Shown here: piece by piece, positions 26,661 to 34,167 of the stretch
Layout: every line of letters begins with the position of its first letter
Position numbering within the stretch: position 1 is the first letter of the stretch
Assembly (NCBI RefSeq): GCF_000013865.1
Contig: NC_007948.1
Span: forward strand, 1,674,001 to 1,738,000
DNA: 64,000 nt
Reading direction: 5' to 3'
Origin: Polaromonas sp. JS666
GTDB taxonomy: Bacteria; Pseudomonadota; Gammaproteobacteria; Burkholderiales; Burkholderiaceae_C
Position numbers and translations under genes: made by a program
Notes under the pieces: generated by a model
Databases searched by the model: none
What the model was told of the DNA's origin: nothing
The model's input: the letters and a program-made list of their open reading frames with translations, nothing else

Positions 26661-27491
26661 ATGTCGCTGCATTTACCTTTGAAGCTTTCGCGGTTCACGA
26701 TCGCACTGTTGTGGGCGCTGGTGAGTTCGTTGGCATGGGGAGCGGAACAGATCGTCCTCGACGGTTCAAGTGGAATGCTCCCACTCGCGAAGGCTCTTGC
26801 TTCGGCCTATCAACAGCGATCTTCCGATCCTCAGGTGGAGATCGGAAAGGGCCTTGGAGCGGGGGCAAGACTCCGAGCCCTGGCCGAGGGCAAGATTCAG
26901 ATCGCGCTGGCCAGCCATGGCATCACACCTGAGGATGTGCAGAAGGGAAACCTGAAAATCATCGAGGTGGCGAAGGGGGCAATTGTGTTCGCGGTCAACG
27001 CCAGCGTTCCCATCACCAACTTTACCGAGTCGCAGGTATGTGATGCTTACAGCGGAAAGATTCGAAGCTGGCAACCCTTGGGCGGCTCCGATAATTCCGT
27101 GGCCGTGCTCACCCGGCCGCCTACGGAAGTGGACCCCGAGGTCATTCGGGCCAAAGTTGGCTGCTTCAAGGAACTAAAAGAGATCGAGACGGCAAAGGTG
27201 ATGGCTCGCGGTGGCGACATGGCCAAAGCGCTTGCGGAGACGCCGTACGCACTCGGGATGACGAGCATGACCGTAGTGGAACAGAGTGCAGGAAAAGTGA
27301 GGGCGTTGACCCTGAACGGTATTGCTCCCACAGCGGAGAATGTGAAGAGCGGCCGCTACTTTCTGACGCGTGACTTTCTATTCGTTATCAAAGGGGAGCC
27401 AACAGGCCCGGTGAAGCGATTTCTCGATTTCGTCTTGAGTCCGGAGGGGGACCGCGCCATCCAAGCAAACGGCGCGGTGCCGCTACGATAG
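26661..27491 (+). CDS. Cassette ORF 6, PstS-like periplasmic substrate-binding protein
   Basis: A 276-residue secreted protein with a signal peptide of about 28 residues (LLWALVSSLAWGA). The mature part begins EQIVLDGSSGMLPLAKALA, as in phosphate-type (PBP-like) receptors that bind with a Ser-Gly-Met loop. Later segments GAGARLRALAEGKIQIALAS and FLDFVLSPEGDRAIQANG fit the family. It lacks any partner permease or ATPase here, so it may be an orphan binding protein or adhesin-like receptor. It lies 18 bases after attC 5. Confidence 0.8.
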   Translation: MSLHLPLKLSRFTIALLWALVSSLAWGAEQIVLDGSSGMLPLAKALASAYQQRSSDPQVEIGKGLGAGARLRALAEGKIQIALASHGITPEDVQKGNLKIIEVAKGAIVFAVNASVPITNFTESQVCDAYSGKIRSWQPLGGSDNSVAVLTRPPTEVDPEVIRAKVGCFKELKEIETAKVMARGGDMAKALAETPYALGMTSMTVVEQSAGKVRALTLNGIAPTAENVKSGRYFLTRDFLFVIKGEPTGPVKRFLDFVLSPEGDRAIQANGAVPLR

Positions 27492-27561
27492 CTCTAGTTG
27501 ACTTAGTCCGGTTGTTGATACACGGCGCTCATTTCAGCTCTGTCCTCGTACTAGCATCGGG

Positions 27562-27639
27562 GCCTAACCGCGCAATCGACAGCGACACTTGGCAATCGCC
27601 TATGGCGCTCGCTCGTGCGCGTCATTGCGGACGTTAGAC
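27562..27639 (+). other. attC site 6
   Basis: A 78-base site bounded by GCCTAAC and GTTAGAC. The outer arms CCGCGCAAT and CATTGCGG pair. The sequence inside differs from the sites 1/3/5 group. Confidence 0.8.
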
Positions 27640-27653
27640 GCCAAGGAGACATC

Positions 27654-28130
27654 ATGACAGTTAAGCGTATGGACAACGTCGGCATCGTGGTGGAAGACAT
27701 TGATGCCGCCATTGAGTTCTTCACCGAACTTGGTCTCGATCTCGAGGGGCGTGCCCCAGTTGAAGGAGACTGGGCAGATGGCGTCACCGGATTGCACGGC
27801 ATGCGCGTCGAGATTGCCATGATGCGTACGCCGGACGGCCACAGCCGGCTCGAGTTGTCCCGCTTCCTCGCGCCGCCCGTTGTCGCCGATCACCGCGTCG
27901 CCCCAGTGAACGCTCTTGGTTACCTACGCGTCATGTTCACCGTGGAGGACATCGACGATACGCTCGTCCGGCTCGGCAAGCGCGGCGCGAAGCTCGTCGG
28001 CGAAGTGGTCCAGTATGAAAACATGTATCGGCTCTGCTATATCCGTGGTCCCGAAGGAATTCTCATCGGGCTCGCTCAACAACTCGGGCAGCAGACTTCC
28101 CGAGAGAATCCCATAGGACGTAACCGTTGA
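27654..28130 (+). CDS. Cassette ORF 7, VOC-family (glyoxalase/bleomycin-resistance fold) protein
   Basis: A 158-residue single-chain VOC protein. It begins VKRMDNVGIVVEDIDAAIEFF, has the strand LGYLRVMFTVEDIDDTLVRL in the second module and ends YIRGPEGILIGLAQQLG. These are the usual betaalphabetabetabeta repeats, with His/Glu metal positions partly kept (the last Glu is in PEGILIGLA rather than PDG-E). Proteins of this fold are common cassette cargo and include resistance proteins. The substrate is unknown. The start ATG at 27654 has AAGGAGA upstream. Confidence 0.85.
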   Translation: MTVKRMDNVGIVVEDIDAAIEFFTELGLDLEGRAPVEGDWADGVTGLHGMRVEIAMMRTPDGHSRLELSRFLAPPVVADHRVAPVNALGYLRVMFTVEDIDDTLVRLGKRGAKLVGEVVQYENMYRLCYIRGPEGILIGLAQQLGQQTSRENPIGRNR

Positions 28131-28146
28131 GAACTAAAGAAGTGGC

Positions 28147-28211
28147 GTCTAACCCGGCATATATGGACCCCCCCACAAGCCGGGTCACGCCTCTCATCTC
28201 AAACGTTGGGC
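28147..28211 (+). other. attC site 7
   Basis: A 65-base site bounded by GTCTAAC and GTTGGGC. The arms ACCCGGC and GCCGGGT pair around TATATGGACCCCCCCACAA. Confidence 0.8.
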
Positions 28212-28239
28212 GTCATAGAGCGCGCCCCAGGAGGCTTCT

Positions 28240-28710
28240 ATGCTCATCGCAGTCATGCTCTTAGTCTGCATCGGCGCTGGCACCGTTGGTGGCGTCTTCT
28301 TCGCCTTCTCCACCTTCGTCATGAAGGCTCTCGCACAACTTCCTGTTGACCAGGGAGTCGCAGCCATGCAGCGCATCAATGTCGTTGTCATCAATCCTCT
28401 CTTTTTGGGCGTTTTTCTGGGCACAGCTTTCTTGGCTGCCGCTTGCGTTGTCATGTCAGTTCTAAGCTGGAATACGCCACGGCCCTTCCTGCTGCTCGCA
28501 TCAGGTCTTCTGTATCTGGTGGGTTCGTTTGTTGTCACCATGGCGCTCAACGTGCCACGCAATGAACGTCTGGCTGGCCTAGACCCTGCGTCTTCGCAAG
28601 CCGCCGAGTATTGGGTTGTCTATCTGCGCGAGTGGTCGCTCTGGAACCATGTTCGGTCAGCGGCCTCGGTCGCATCGGCGGCCTGCAGTGCCGGCGCACT
28701 GGCAATCTAA
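28240..28710 (+). CDS. Cassette ORF 8, DUF1772 family membrane protein
   Basis: A 156-residue protein with four hydrophobic helices (MLIAVMLLVCIGAGTVGGVFFAF, FLGVFLGTAFLAAACVVM, LLASGLLYLVGSFVVTMAL, AASVASAACSAG). The pattern FSTFVMKAL, QRINVVVINPLF, NVPRNERL and WNHVRSAAS identifies DUF1772, a family related to anthrone oxygenase. The role in bacteria is unknown. A ribosome site AGGAGG lies six bases ahead of the start. Confidence 0.85.
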   Translation: MLIAVMLLVCIGAGTVGGVFFAFSTFVMKALAQLPVDQGVAAMQRINVVVINPLFLGVFLGTAFLAAACVVMSVLSWNTPRPFLLLASGLLYLVGSFVVTMALNVPRNERLAGLDPASSQAAEYWVVYLREWSLWNHVRSAASVASAACSAGALAI

Positions 28711-28724
28711 GTCGGCGAGGTCAA

Positions 28725-28873
28725 TTCCAACAGTTACGATCGCCATGATTTCCCCTCTCAAGTGAGTTGATGAAAAGTTTGACCTCTCCATCGTGGCACT
28801 CAGTTGCCGTAAACTGCAACCCTGACCGGTCGCGGCTCGCTTGGGACGGGGAAGTTCCTTTCATTCGTTAGCC
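28725..28873 (+). other. attC site 8 (long form)
   Basis: A possible 149-base site from TTCCAAC to GTTAGCC. TTTCCCCTCTCAAG near the left pairs with CTTGGGACGGGGAA near the right, leaving a long loop. The right core is clear; the left end is uncertain. Confidence 0.5.
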
Positions 28874-28876
28874 CTC

Positions 28877-29347
28877 ATGCTCATAGCTCACTCCGAATCT
28901 GCATTCCGACAGTTCCTGGCGGACACCGGGAAGACCCCAGAGTTTTTGCTACCGGAAGAGCTGCTCGAGGCTGGAATTTCATTCTTCCGAACGGTTCGCG
29001 CCACAGACGCCTTACTGGTGGGGGACGATTCGTTCGGAGACGCCTTGCTTTTTCAATGGGGTACACGAGACGCGCTGCCGCCACACTATGGAGCCTGCTA
29101 TTACTTCGACCTGACACGTCAGTTCATTTCCCAGCAGGGAGAAGACGACGACGCCATGTTTCAACTCACGTGTCAGTTGCAGTATGAGCTCTCACCGCGA
29201 CTGCGCGCGGTCGAAACAGGCAACCGATGGTGCAGCAATCTACAAGCGCTTCCCGAATTCGAGGCATTCGCGTTTGGCCATCCAGCCCTCTTGGCGGTGG
29301 CGGGTCAGCGGGCTAGCAAGGTGGAGTTCTACCTCACAGCCGTATGA
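28877..29347 (+). CDS. Cassette ORF 9, hypothetical protein
   Basis: A 156-residue soluble protein starting MLIAHSESAFRQFLADTGKT and ending KVEFYLTAV. Aromatic-rich segments (PPHYGACYYFDLTRQF) and alternating strands and helices are visible. No family is recognised, although it resembles small immunity-like proteins in style. The ATG is four bases after the attC 8 core; a longer frame crosses the attC. Confidence 0.65.
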   Translation: MLIAHSESAFRQFLADTGKTPEFLLPEELLEAGISFFRTVRATDALLVGDDSFGDALLFQWGTRDALPPHYGACYYFDLTRQFISQQGEDDDAMFQLTCQLQYELSPRLRAVETGNRWCSNLQALPEFEAFAFGHPALLAVAGQRASKVEFYLTAV

Positions 29348-29348
29348 T

Positions 29349-29375
29349 GGCTAACAGGTCAAAGGAACTGCAGCA
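29349..29375 (+). other. Truncated attC (left half only) after cassette ORF 9
   Basis: GGCTAACAGGTCAAAGG directly follows the stop of ORF 9 and resembles other left cores. No right core follows before the opposite-strand gene. Confidence 0.4.
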
Positions 29376-29401
29376 CCATTTCACTTGAATAATCGGCCGG
29401 C

Positions 29402-30511
29402 TCAGTAAGGATTATTGCCCGGCCCCCCATACAGCACGCCACGTTGGACATACAGCAAGTACGTACTACCTCCGTAGCGAAGCCAGTTGACCATGTTGAA
29501 TTGATCCCCAGCAGCCTGAGTGAGCTTGTCAACAAGTACCGACGAAACTTCGAGCGGGGTTTTAGGCTTGACAATCAAGGTAGTGCCTGGGTCTTGCGGC
29601 AGTTTCAAGAAGTACGCTGCCCCAGTTCCGCCGCTGTTGGCACACACCGTGGCGATGTCACCATCAATCACGACGGCAGTTCCCTCGTCGACACCGATGG
29701 CCCGTGCGGCACTCCAGGGCATACCATCTTGAATCATCCTCGCCAGAAAGGTTACCAGGCGTCCCATGCGGTCGCGGCTCACCAGATGGGCATCCACGAT
29801 CGTATTCTGGAGTTTGGGAATGGTCTCCAGGAACGTACGGTCAAGGGTGAGCCTGCGGTTATACGGGTCGCTGAGTGCATCTGACGAAGTGATCGTGCCG
29901 TGCTGTGCCGAAAAATCTACAGCGCCCAACACGGCGAGGCCCGCGCTCGTTCCGCCGATAGGCACGTTTTTCGGAAGCAGCACTGTCTTGATGATCGTCT
30001 CGACGGAGGTCTCGTTCCACTGACTGATGTAGTTCCACTGGTCGCCTCCGGCGATGAACAACACGTCTGCCCCGAGAATGACGCTCGTCACCTTCGGATC
30101 GTTAGCGCCATTTGGCGTTTTGATGACCAGGGTCTCGACCGAGTCGACGCCTTCCATGGCGGACAAGTAGGGGTTGTAGCCATCTGTACCTGAAGCGCGG
30201 ATGACGACGACATCAATCTTGTTGGTAGCGCTCCCTCCAGCCTTGGCAATCATGTCCTTGAAGGCCTGATCAACGTCGAGCCCTCCACCCATCAACACAG
30301 TCATCTGCGATTTGGGCTGGCGGGGTGACCTATCGGCTGGATCACCCGTGAGGTAATAGTCGAAGTCCTTGGTGCTGAGGGTAGGCTTGGCGCCAGTTCC
30401 GCTGCCACCGCCCGCCGCCTGCACAGGCGAAATAAGAACAAACGAAACGGTGGCCAGCGCCAGCAGGTCGCGAGCCAATCCAAGCCAGGCGCGACGTGTA
30501 GGATTTTTCAT
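29402..30511 (-). CDS. Secreted cyanophycinase-like protein (peptidase S51)
   Basis: A 369-residue protein with an export signal: MKNPTRRAWLGLARDLLALA, a hydrophobic core and a QAA cleavage region. The arginine pair could be a Tat-type signal. The S51 nucleophile elbow GGTSAGLAVL is present, with IAGGDQWNYIS and GVDEGTAVVI typical of cyanophycinase and related Ser hydrolases. It would cleave polymer or peptide in the periplasm. The start at 30511 has AGGAATAAAGA upstream; the frame extends further but without support. It is the only array gene on the minus strand between intact attC sites. Confidence 0.85.
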   Translation of the reverse strand: MKNPTRRAWLGLARDLLALATVSFVLISPVQAAGGGSGTGAKPTLSTKDFDYYLTGDPADRSPRQPKSQMTVLMGGGLDVDQAFKDMIAKAGGSATNKIDVVVIRASGTDGYNPYLSAMEGVDSVETLVIKTPNGANDPKVTSVILGADVLFIAGGDQWNYISQWNETSVETIIKTVLLPKNVPIGGTSAGLAVLGAVDFSAQHGTITSSDALSDPYNRRLTLDRTFLETIPKLQNTIVDAHLVSRDRMGRLVTFLARMIQDGMPWSAARAIGVDEGTAVVIDGDIATVCANSGGTGAAYFLKLPQDPGTTLIVKPKTPLEVSSVLVDKLTQAAGDQFNMVNWLRYGGSTYLLYVQRGVLYGGPGNNPY

Positions 30512-31177
30512 TTCTTTATTCCTATCCGTTAAGTTGATGGCGCCCAGACTATTGGTATTGGGACACCTTGAGCAACGAAATTCGCGGACTTGTCTTGATG
30601 AAGGTCTGCGCAGTGGAACGATAGTATCGTCCGACAGCACAGCAACCTCGGCATCAAAACACGCAGATGGTCAATTCCGAACTGGCTTACAGAGGCGAAC
30701 GTTACATGGCGAATGTCGTGGTTGTCAACACTCAGGCGAACAGGGGGGCTCCTGGGTTTGCGTCGGCGAAATCGCTTGTGTTGACGCGGCGACTGGGTTG
30801 TTATCGGTTTCGAAGAAAAATTGTTAAGCTGACCTGCTGTAGCATTTGAGTGTCAGCAAACGGGTGGCGGCGTCAACTGCCGGGTCGGACATATTGCTGC
30901 TAGCCAACTGTTGCCGGCCACGAACTCCTTCCCGTCTGAAGTAGAAGTAGTCGTTCTCCCCCAATTGAGGGATGGGCTGGTCGGCTCAAACCGTCACGAC
31001 ACGGCGTCAGGCCCCCACTGCCGTCCGGGAGTCTTCGCCACAGAATGGATTCGGGCAATAAATCACAGCTCACGGCCATCCAAAGCTCAGTCATAATTTG
31101 ATTCGCTTGGCCGCCTGGAACTTACAAACCCCCATAGGTCATCAGATCAACATTCAACCGCCTCGTCGGGCGGTTCA
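30512..31177. other. 666-base gene-poor stretch upstream of the cyanophycinase-like gene
   Basis: No convincing gene is seen. The stretch should hold the cyanophycinase promoter at its left end. At 30957-31022 is a relic of the palindrome-bearing promoter segment found three more times at 36439-41508. The rest is of mixed composition and may be the remains of a cassette. Confidence 0.5.
30957..31022 (+). promoter_or_regulatory. Degenerate copy of the CCAATTGG palindrome promoter
   Basis: CCCCAATTGAGGGATGGG is centred at 30964.5. Exactly 31.5 bases further is ACGACA followed by CGGC, aligned with TAGACT and CGGC of the copies at 36587, 41081 and 41448. The -10-like hexamer is decayed. Confidence 0.45.
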
Positions 31178-31261
31178 GTCCAACAAGGTTTATCTGCCGC
31201 GTATGAGTCCAGCGCTTCTTTCATGCATCGCCTCGCGGCAGATAAACGCTGTTCGTTATAC
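31178..31261 (+). other. attC site 10
   Basis: An 84-base site bounded by GTCCAAC and GTTATAC. The arms GTTTATCTGCCGCG and CGCGGCAGATAAAC are perfectly complementary. It differs in sequence from the sites 1/3/5/11 group and is related to the minus-strand site at 40938. Confidence 0.88.
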
Positions 31262-31264
31262 GGC

Positions 31265-31720
31265 ATGAGTACACGTTCCCTTCTCACCGGGACGGGTGTG
31301 TTGCTTGGATTCGCGGTCGCCTTTGCTGCAGGCCTGCGCATCGGAGTAACGGTAGGCGCTGAGGAGTTCGCGAAAATGGACAGCTCCGCCAGGGCATCTG
31401 TGCTGACGTCGGAACTTCGGGCGTTGCGCGCCGGAAGCGTTGCCCAGATCATCGAGGCGAAAGAGATTGAGGTCGATGGCAGCGTGGTCAGCGCTATCGA
31501 ATTTCAGAACTCTGGAATGCCATGGCTATTTTGGCCGAGGGACGGGGCTTGGAACCATGCTCGCTCACTTGGCTACGTCGCGGAGTATCGAAAGCAATAC
31601 CCACCGGTGATTCCGAAGCTTGCGCCTACTGTGGAAAAGCCGGACCCTGGCGGTCTTCGGAGCTTCGCTAAAGAAGTCGAAGGGTCTACGCTAGTATTGA
31701 TTGAGCGCTATGGCAAATAG
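31265..31720 (+). CDS. Cassette ORF 11, membrane-anchored hypothetical protein
   Basis: A 151-residue protein with one N-terminal hydrophobic segment (LLTGTGVLLGFAVAFAAGL) that could be a signal or anchor. A soluble domain follows, ending KEVEGSTLVLIERYGK. No family is recognised. The ATG is four bases after the attC 10 core; the longer frame from 31223 starts inside the attC. Confidence 0.65.
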   Translation: MSTRSLLTGTGVLLGFAVAFAAGLRIGVTVGAEEFAKMDSSARASVLTSELRALRAGSVAQIIEAKEIEVDGSVVSAIEFQNSGMPWLFWPRDGAWNHARSLGYVAEYRKQYPPVIPKLAPTVEKPDPGGLRSFAKEVEGSTLVLIERYGK

Positions 31721-31723
31721 CCC

Positions 31724-31810
31724 GTATAACTGGTCGATCGACACGGACCCACAACAGCAGAAGGCCGCTTCGCGGCTGGCGTTGCGGTCCGGTCATCTTC
31801 AACGTTGAGG
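31724..31810 (+). other. attC site 11, core interrupted by a MITE-like insertion
   Basis: It begins GTATAAC and shares the GGACCCACAACAGCAG left arm with sites 1 and 3. The right side reads CATCTTCAACGTT and then enters the inserted element. Removing the element and one GTT restores a perfect GTTAGGC core at 31964-31970. Confidence 0.85.
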
Positions 31811-31963
31811 CTGTATTTTTAGTCCAGAAACTTGAAATGAATTCTTCAATGAGAAAACTGACCTCTCAGAATCGCGCATACGGCGCGATCGGAACCTCGG
31901 GAATGGTAAAGGCACTCTCGATTTTCCCTGTTCAGAGTGAATGCGGACTAAAAATACAGCCTC
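31807..31963. mobile_element. 157-bp MITE-like element inside an attC core
   Basis: A perfect 19-base terminal inverted repeat, GAGGCTGTATTTTTAGTCC at 31807-31825 and its complement at 31945-31963, encloses 119 bases without a gene. GTT flanks both ends (31804-31806 and 31964-31966), a 3-base target duplication. No transposase is present, so it would have to be moved in trans, probably by an IS with the same ends. Confidence 0.8.
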
Positions 31964-31975
31964 GTTAGGCAGCTG

Positions 31976-32704
31976 ATGGACCCAGGACACGTCCTCCAGC
32001 GAGCTCGAGAGCACACTCGACACGGTCGGTACGAAGAGGCACTTGCGGACTTCTTGTGGTTCCATCGCAATGCGCTAGAACACGACGCGGCGTACTACGG
32101 CGTCAGGCTCTCCTTCGCGCTCGCCTACTGGAGGGAGCTTATTGGAGTATTTCCCCGAGCCGGCGAGGTCCTGCAAGCCGTGAGGGATGAAACGGCAAGT
32201 GAGCTTCTGCGCGGCGAAGGTGACTCGCGCGATCTTTTCAACGATGCGACGGCGATCGATCTTGAACTTGGTCGGACCAAGAGCACATACGAACTCTTTG
32301 TGGCTTTGCAGACGAAGGAGCCCGTGCGCGCTTCAGAATGTGCAGACATAGCGCTACCTTGCATCGTCGAGGCGGGCGATTGCGATTTGGCGATGCAGAT
32401 AGTGCGCGATCCAGAGCAGTATCTCCTTGGTGCGAGTGAGCAACTGAACGAGAACCTGGGGCTAAGGGCATTGCCGCGAGCAACTGCAAGGATCCAGCGG
32501 GAAACGTTCGTGAATATCTACTGCGAAGACGTGCTTCTCCTCCTTCGCATTCTGGAGGGCGTGGGCCGAGCCGAATGGGCATCTGCGGCCAAGGTTTGGG
32601 CGGTGGCCTTGGCTCGGAGTGCCAGCGTCCGGCGCTTGGTGGAGAGTCAGCTGGCTGCACAACCCGATCGAGAACACAGCGAAGCGCAAGATGCTGCTGC
32701 CTAA
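31976..32704 (+). CDS. Cassette ORF 12, TPR-like hypothetical protein
   Basis: A 242-residue, helical, soluble protein. The N-terminal pairs of helices (ARTHGRYEEALADFLWFHRN-like, then YYGVRLSFALAYWREL) suggest tetratricopeptide-type repeats. No catalytic motif or signal peptide is visible. The ATG is twelve bases after the restored GTTAGGC core, at the usual cassette spacing; the stop is part of the next attC-like end. Confidence 0.7.
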   Translation: MDPGHVLQRAREHTRHGRYEEALADFLWFHRNALEHDAAYYGVRLSFALAYWRELIGVFPRAGEVLQAVRDETASELLRGEGDSRDLFNDATAIDLELGRTKSTYELFVALQTKEPVRASECADIALPCIVEAGDCDLAMQIVRDPEQYLLGASEQLNENLGLRALPRATARIQRETFVNIYCEDVLLLLRILEGVGRAEWASAAKVWAVALARSASVRRLVESQLAAQPDREHSEAQDAAA

Positions 32705-32765
32705 CAGGTCCTATATGGACTCCCCCTCAACGGCAAGAAACTGACCGATAGATTGGCTGTTGGGG
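32699..32765 (+). other. attC site 12 (degenerate)
   Basis: It starts GCCTAAC and could end GTTGGGG. TCCCCCTCAAC and GTTGGGGA are complementary, and the left half TATATGGACTCCCCC resembles sites 5 and 7. The arm geometry is weak. Confidence 0.4.
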
Positions 32766-32904
32766 ATGCGCCTGCAGTCGTATATCCGGCATCTAAAGTG
32801 GACTCTGTGGAGGTCCGTGCCGACATGGAATCCGCGTCACCGCTGCGCCAATCGTTACAAGCGGCACGTGTTGCCCATCTCGCTGCACGTGCTAATGTTC
32901 CCGC

Positions 32905-33387
32905 ATGAGCTCGACCCCCATCAGCCACCACATCAACGCGCCCCGCGCGATCGTCTATCGCGCGCTTCTTGATGCGCATGCGGTCGCGACGTGGATGGTG
33001 CCGGCTGGCATGAGCAGCCACGTGCATGCGTTTGACGCCCGCGAAGGGGGTGCGTTCCGGATCTCGCTCACGTACGACGCACCGACCGGGGCCGGCAAGA
33101 CGACCGCGCACACCGACACGTACCACGGCCGCTTTGTGAAGCTGGTGGCGAACGAGCAGGTTGTTGAAGTGCTTGAGTTCGAGACGGCGGATCCCGCGCT
33201 GCGCGGTGAGATGACGATCACGATCTCGCTCGCTGATGCGGACGACGGCACTGATGTCTTCGCCGTGCACGACGGGCTATCGCCCGGCCTGCCGGCCGCA
33301 GACAACGAGGTTGGCTGGCGGATGTCACTCGCGAAACTGGCGGCGCTTGTCGAGGCGGACGTTACGTCACATCAGTCGAAACCCTGA
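32905..33387 (+). CDS. SRPBCC (AHSA1/START-like) domain protein
   Basis: A 160-residue protein of the AHSA1 group: it begins SHHINAPRAIVYRALLDAHAV, with TWMVPAGMSSHVHAFDAREGGAFRISLTY and the C-terminal helix NEVGWRMSLAKLAALVE. The fold binds hydrophobic ligands. The gene is higher in GC than the cassettes before it and is not directly preceded by an attC core, so it may not be a cassette. Confidence 0.85.
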   Translation: MSSTPISHHINAPRAIVYRALLDAHAVATWMVPAGMSSHVHAFDAREGGAFRISLTYDAPTGAGKTTAHTDTYHGRFVKLVANEQVVEVLEFETADPALRGEMTITISLADADDGTDVFAVHDGLSPGLPAADNEVGWRMSLAKLAALVEADVTSHQSKP

Positions 33388-33408
33388 GTGATGAATCATC
33401 AAGCTCCA

Positions 33409-33447
33409 TAGCTTCAATTGCTTCAACTGCTTTAATTGCCTGCATTG
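33409..33447. repeat. 9-base tandem repeat
   Basis: About four copies of GCTTCAATT and variants (GCTTCAACT, GCTTTAATT, GCCTGCATT) lie between the SRPBCC gene and the next gene. No function is visible. Confidence 0.6.
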
Positions 33448-33518
33448 ATTCAAGATAGTATTAGCCGCGTTAGTCCGACTTCCACTCCATGCAACTTTCA
33501 AAATCCGGAGAGCCCCGT

Positions 33519-34106
33519 ATGAACAAACGCAATTTCCTCGCTGTGGCCGCTGCGGCCGGCATACTGCCGGCAACCTCGGCACCTGCCCTGGCCAAAACAG
33601 CAACAAGTGGTCCTGCACTGCTCACGGTGGCTGGGGCCATCAAAAAGGGCAACCGTGGCCCGCTGGATGCGGCGCTGGACCAGATGATGGCTAAGCATGG
33701 CGTCAAGTTCTCCGAGGCGTTTACGCTGGATACCGCGGCGCTTCAGCGTCTGCCGAGCATCACCATCAAGCCCACGCTGGAGTACGACAACAAGGTGCAC
33801 ACCTTGACGGGCCCCTTGTTGACCACCGTGCTGAATGCAGCGGGAGTCAAGACTGATGCTGCGCTGCGCCTTGGCTTGCGGGCGGTCGACGGCTACAACG
33901 TGAATATCACTCTGGCTGACGCGAAAACGTACCGGATGATGGTGGCCACCCACATGGATGGCAAGCCCTTGGCGCTGGGTGGGTTGGGGCCGCAGTGGGC
34001 TGTTTATGATGCCGACACGCTTGCCGCGTTCAAGGACAAGCCCGTCAAGGAACGGTTTGCCCTGTGCCCTTGGGGGCTTTATTTCATTGACGTGAGCCCT
34101 GCGTAG
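33519..34106 (+). CDS. Exported molybdopterin-binding (SUOX-like) domain protein
   Basis: A 195-residue protein with a signal peptide (MNKRNFLAVAAAAGILPATSAP). The mature domain has IKPTLEYDNKVHTLTGPLLTTVL and YNVNITLADAKTYRMMVATHMDG, as in short periplasmic homologues of the oxidoreductase molybdopterin domain (PF00174). It lacks the Cys ligand segment of sulfite oxidases as far as can be seen, so cofactor binding is doubtful. GGAG lies about nine bases ahead of the ATG. Its last codons are copied in a remnant at 34790-34829. Confidence 0.75.
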   Translation: MNKRNFLAVAAAAGILPATSAPALAKTATSGPALLTVAGAIKKGNRGPLDAALDQMMAKHGVKFSEAFTLDTAALQRLPSITIKPTLEYDNKVHTLTGPLLTTVLNAAGVKTDAALRLGLRAVDGYNVNITLADAKTYRMMVATHMDGKPLALGGLGPQWAVYDADTLAAFKDKPVKERFALCPWGLYFIDVSPA

Positions 34107-34167
34107 AACGTAGAACGCTTCGTCAGGCATCACAAACACCCTCACACACTCGTGGCAAGGACTAAAC

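Noticed and set aside
33464..33480. GCGTTAGTCC ahead of the molybdopterin-domain gene as an attC core
   Set aside because: GTTAGTC breaks the GTTRRRY pattern and no paired left half or arms are found.
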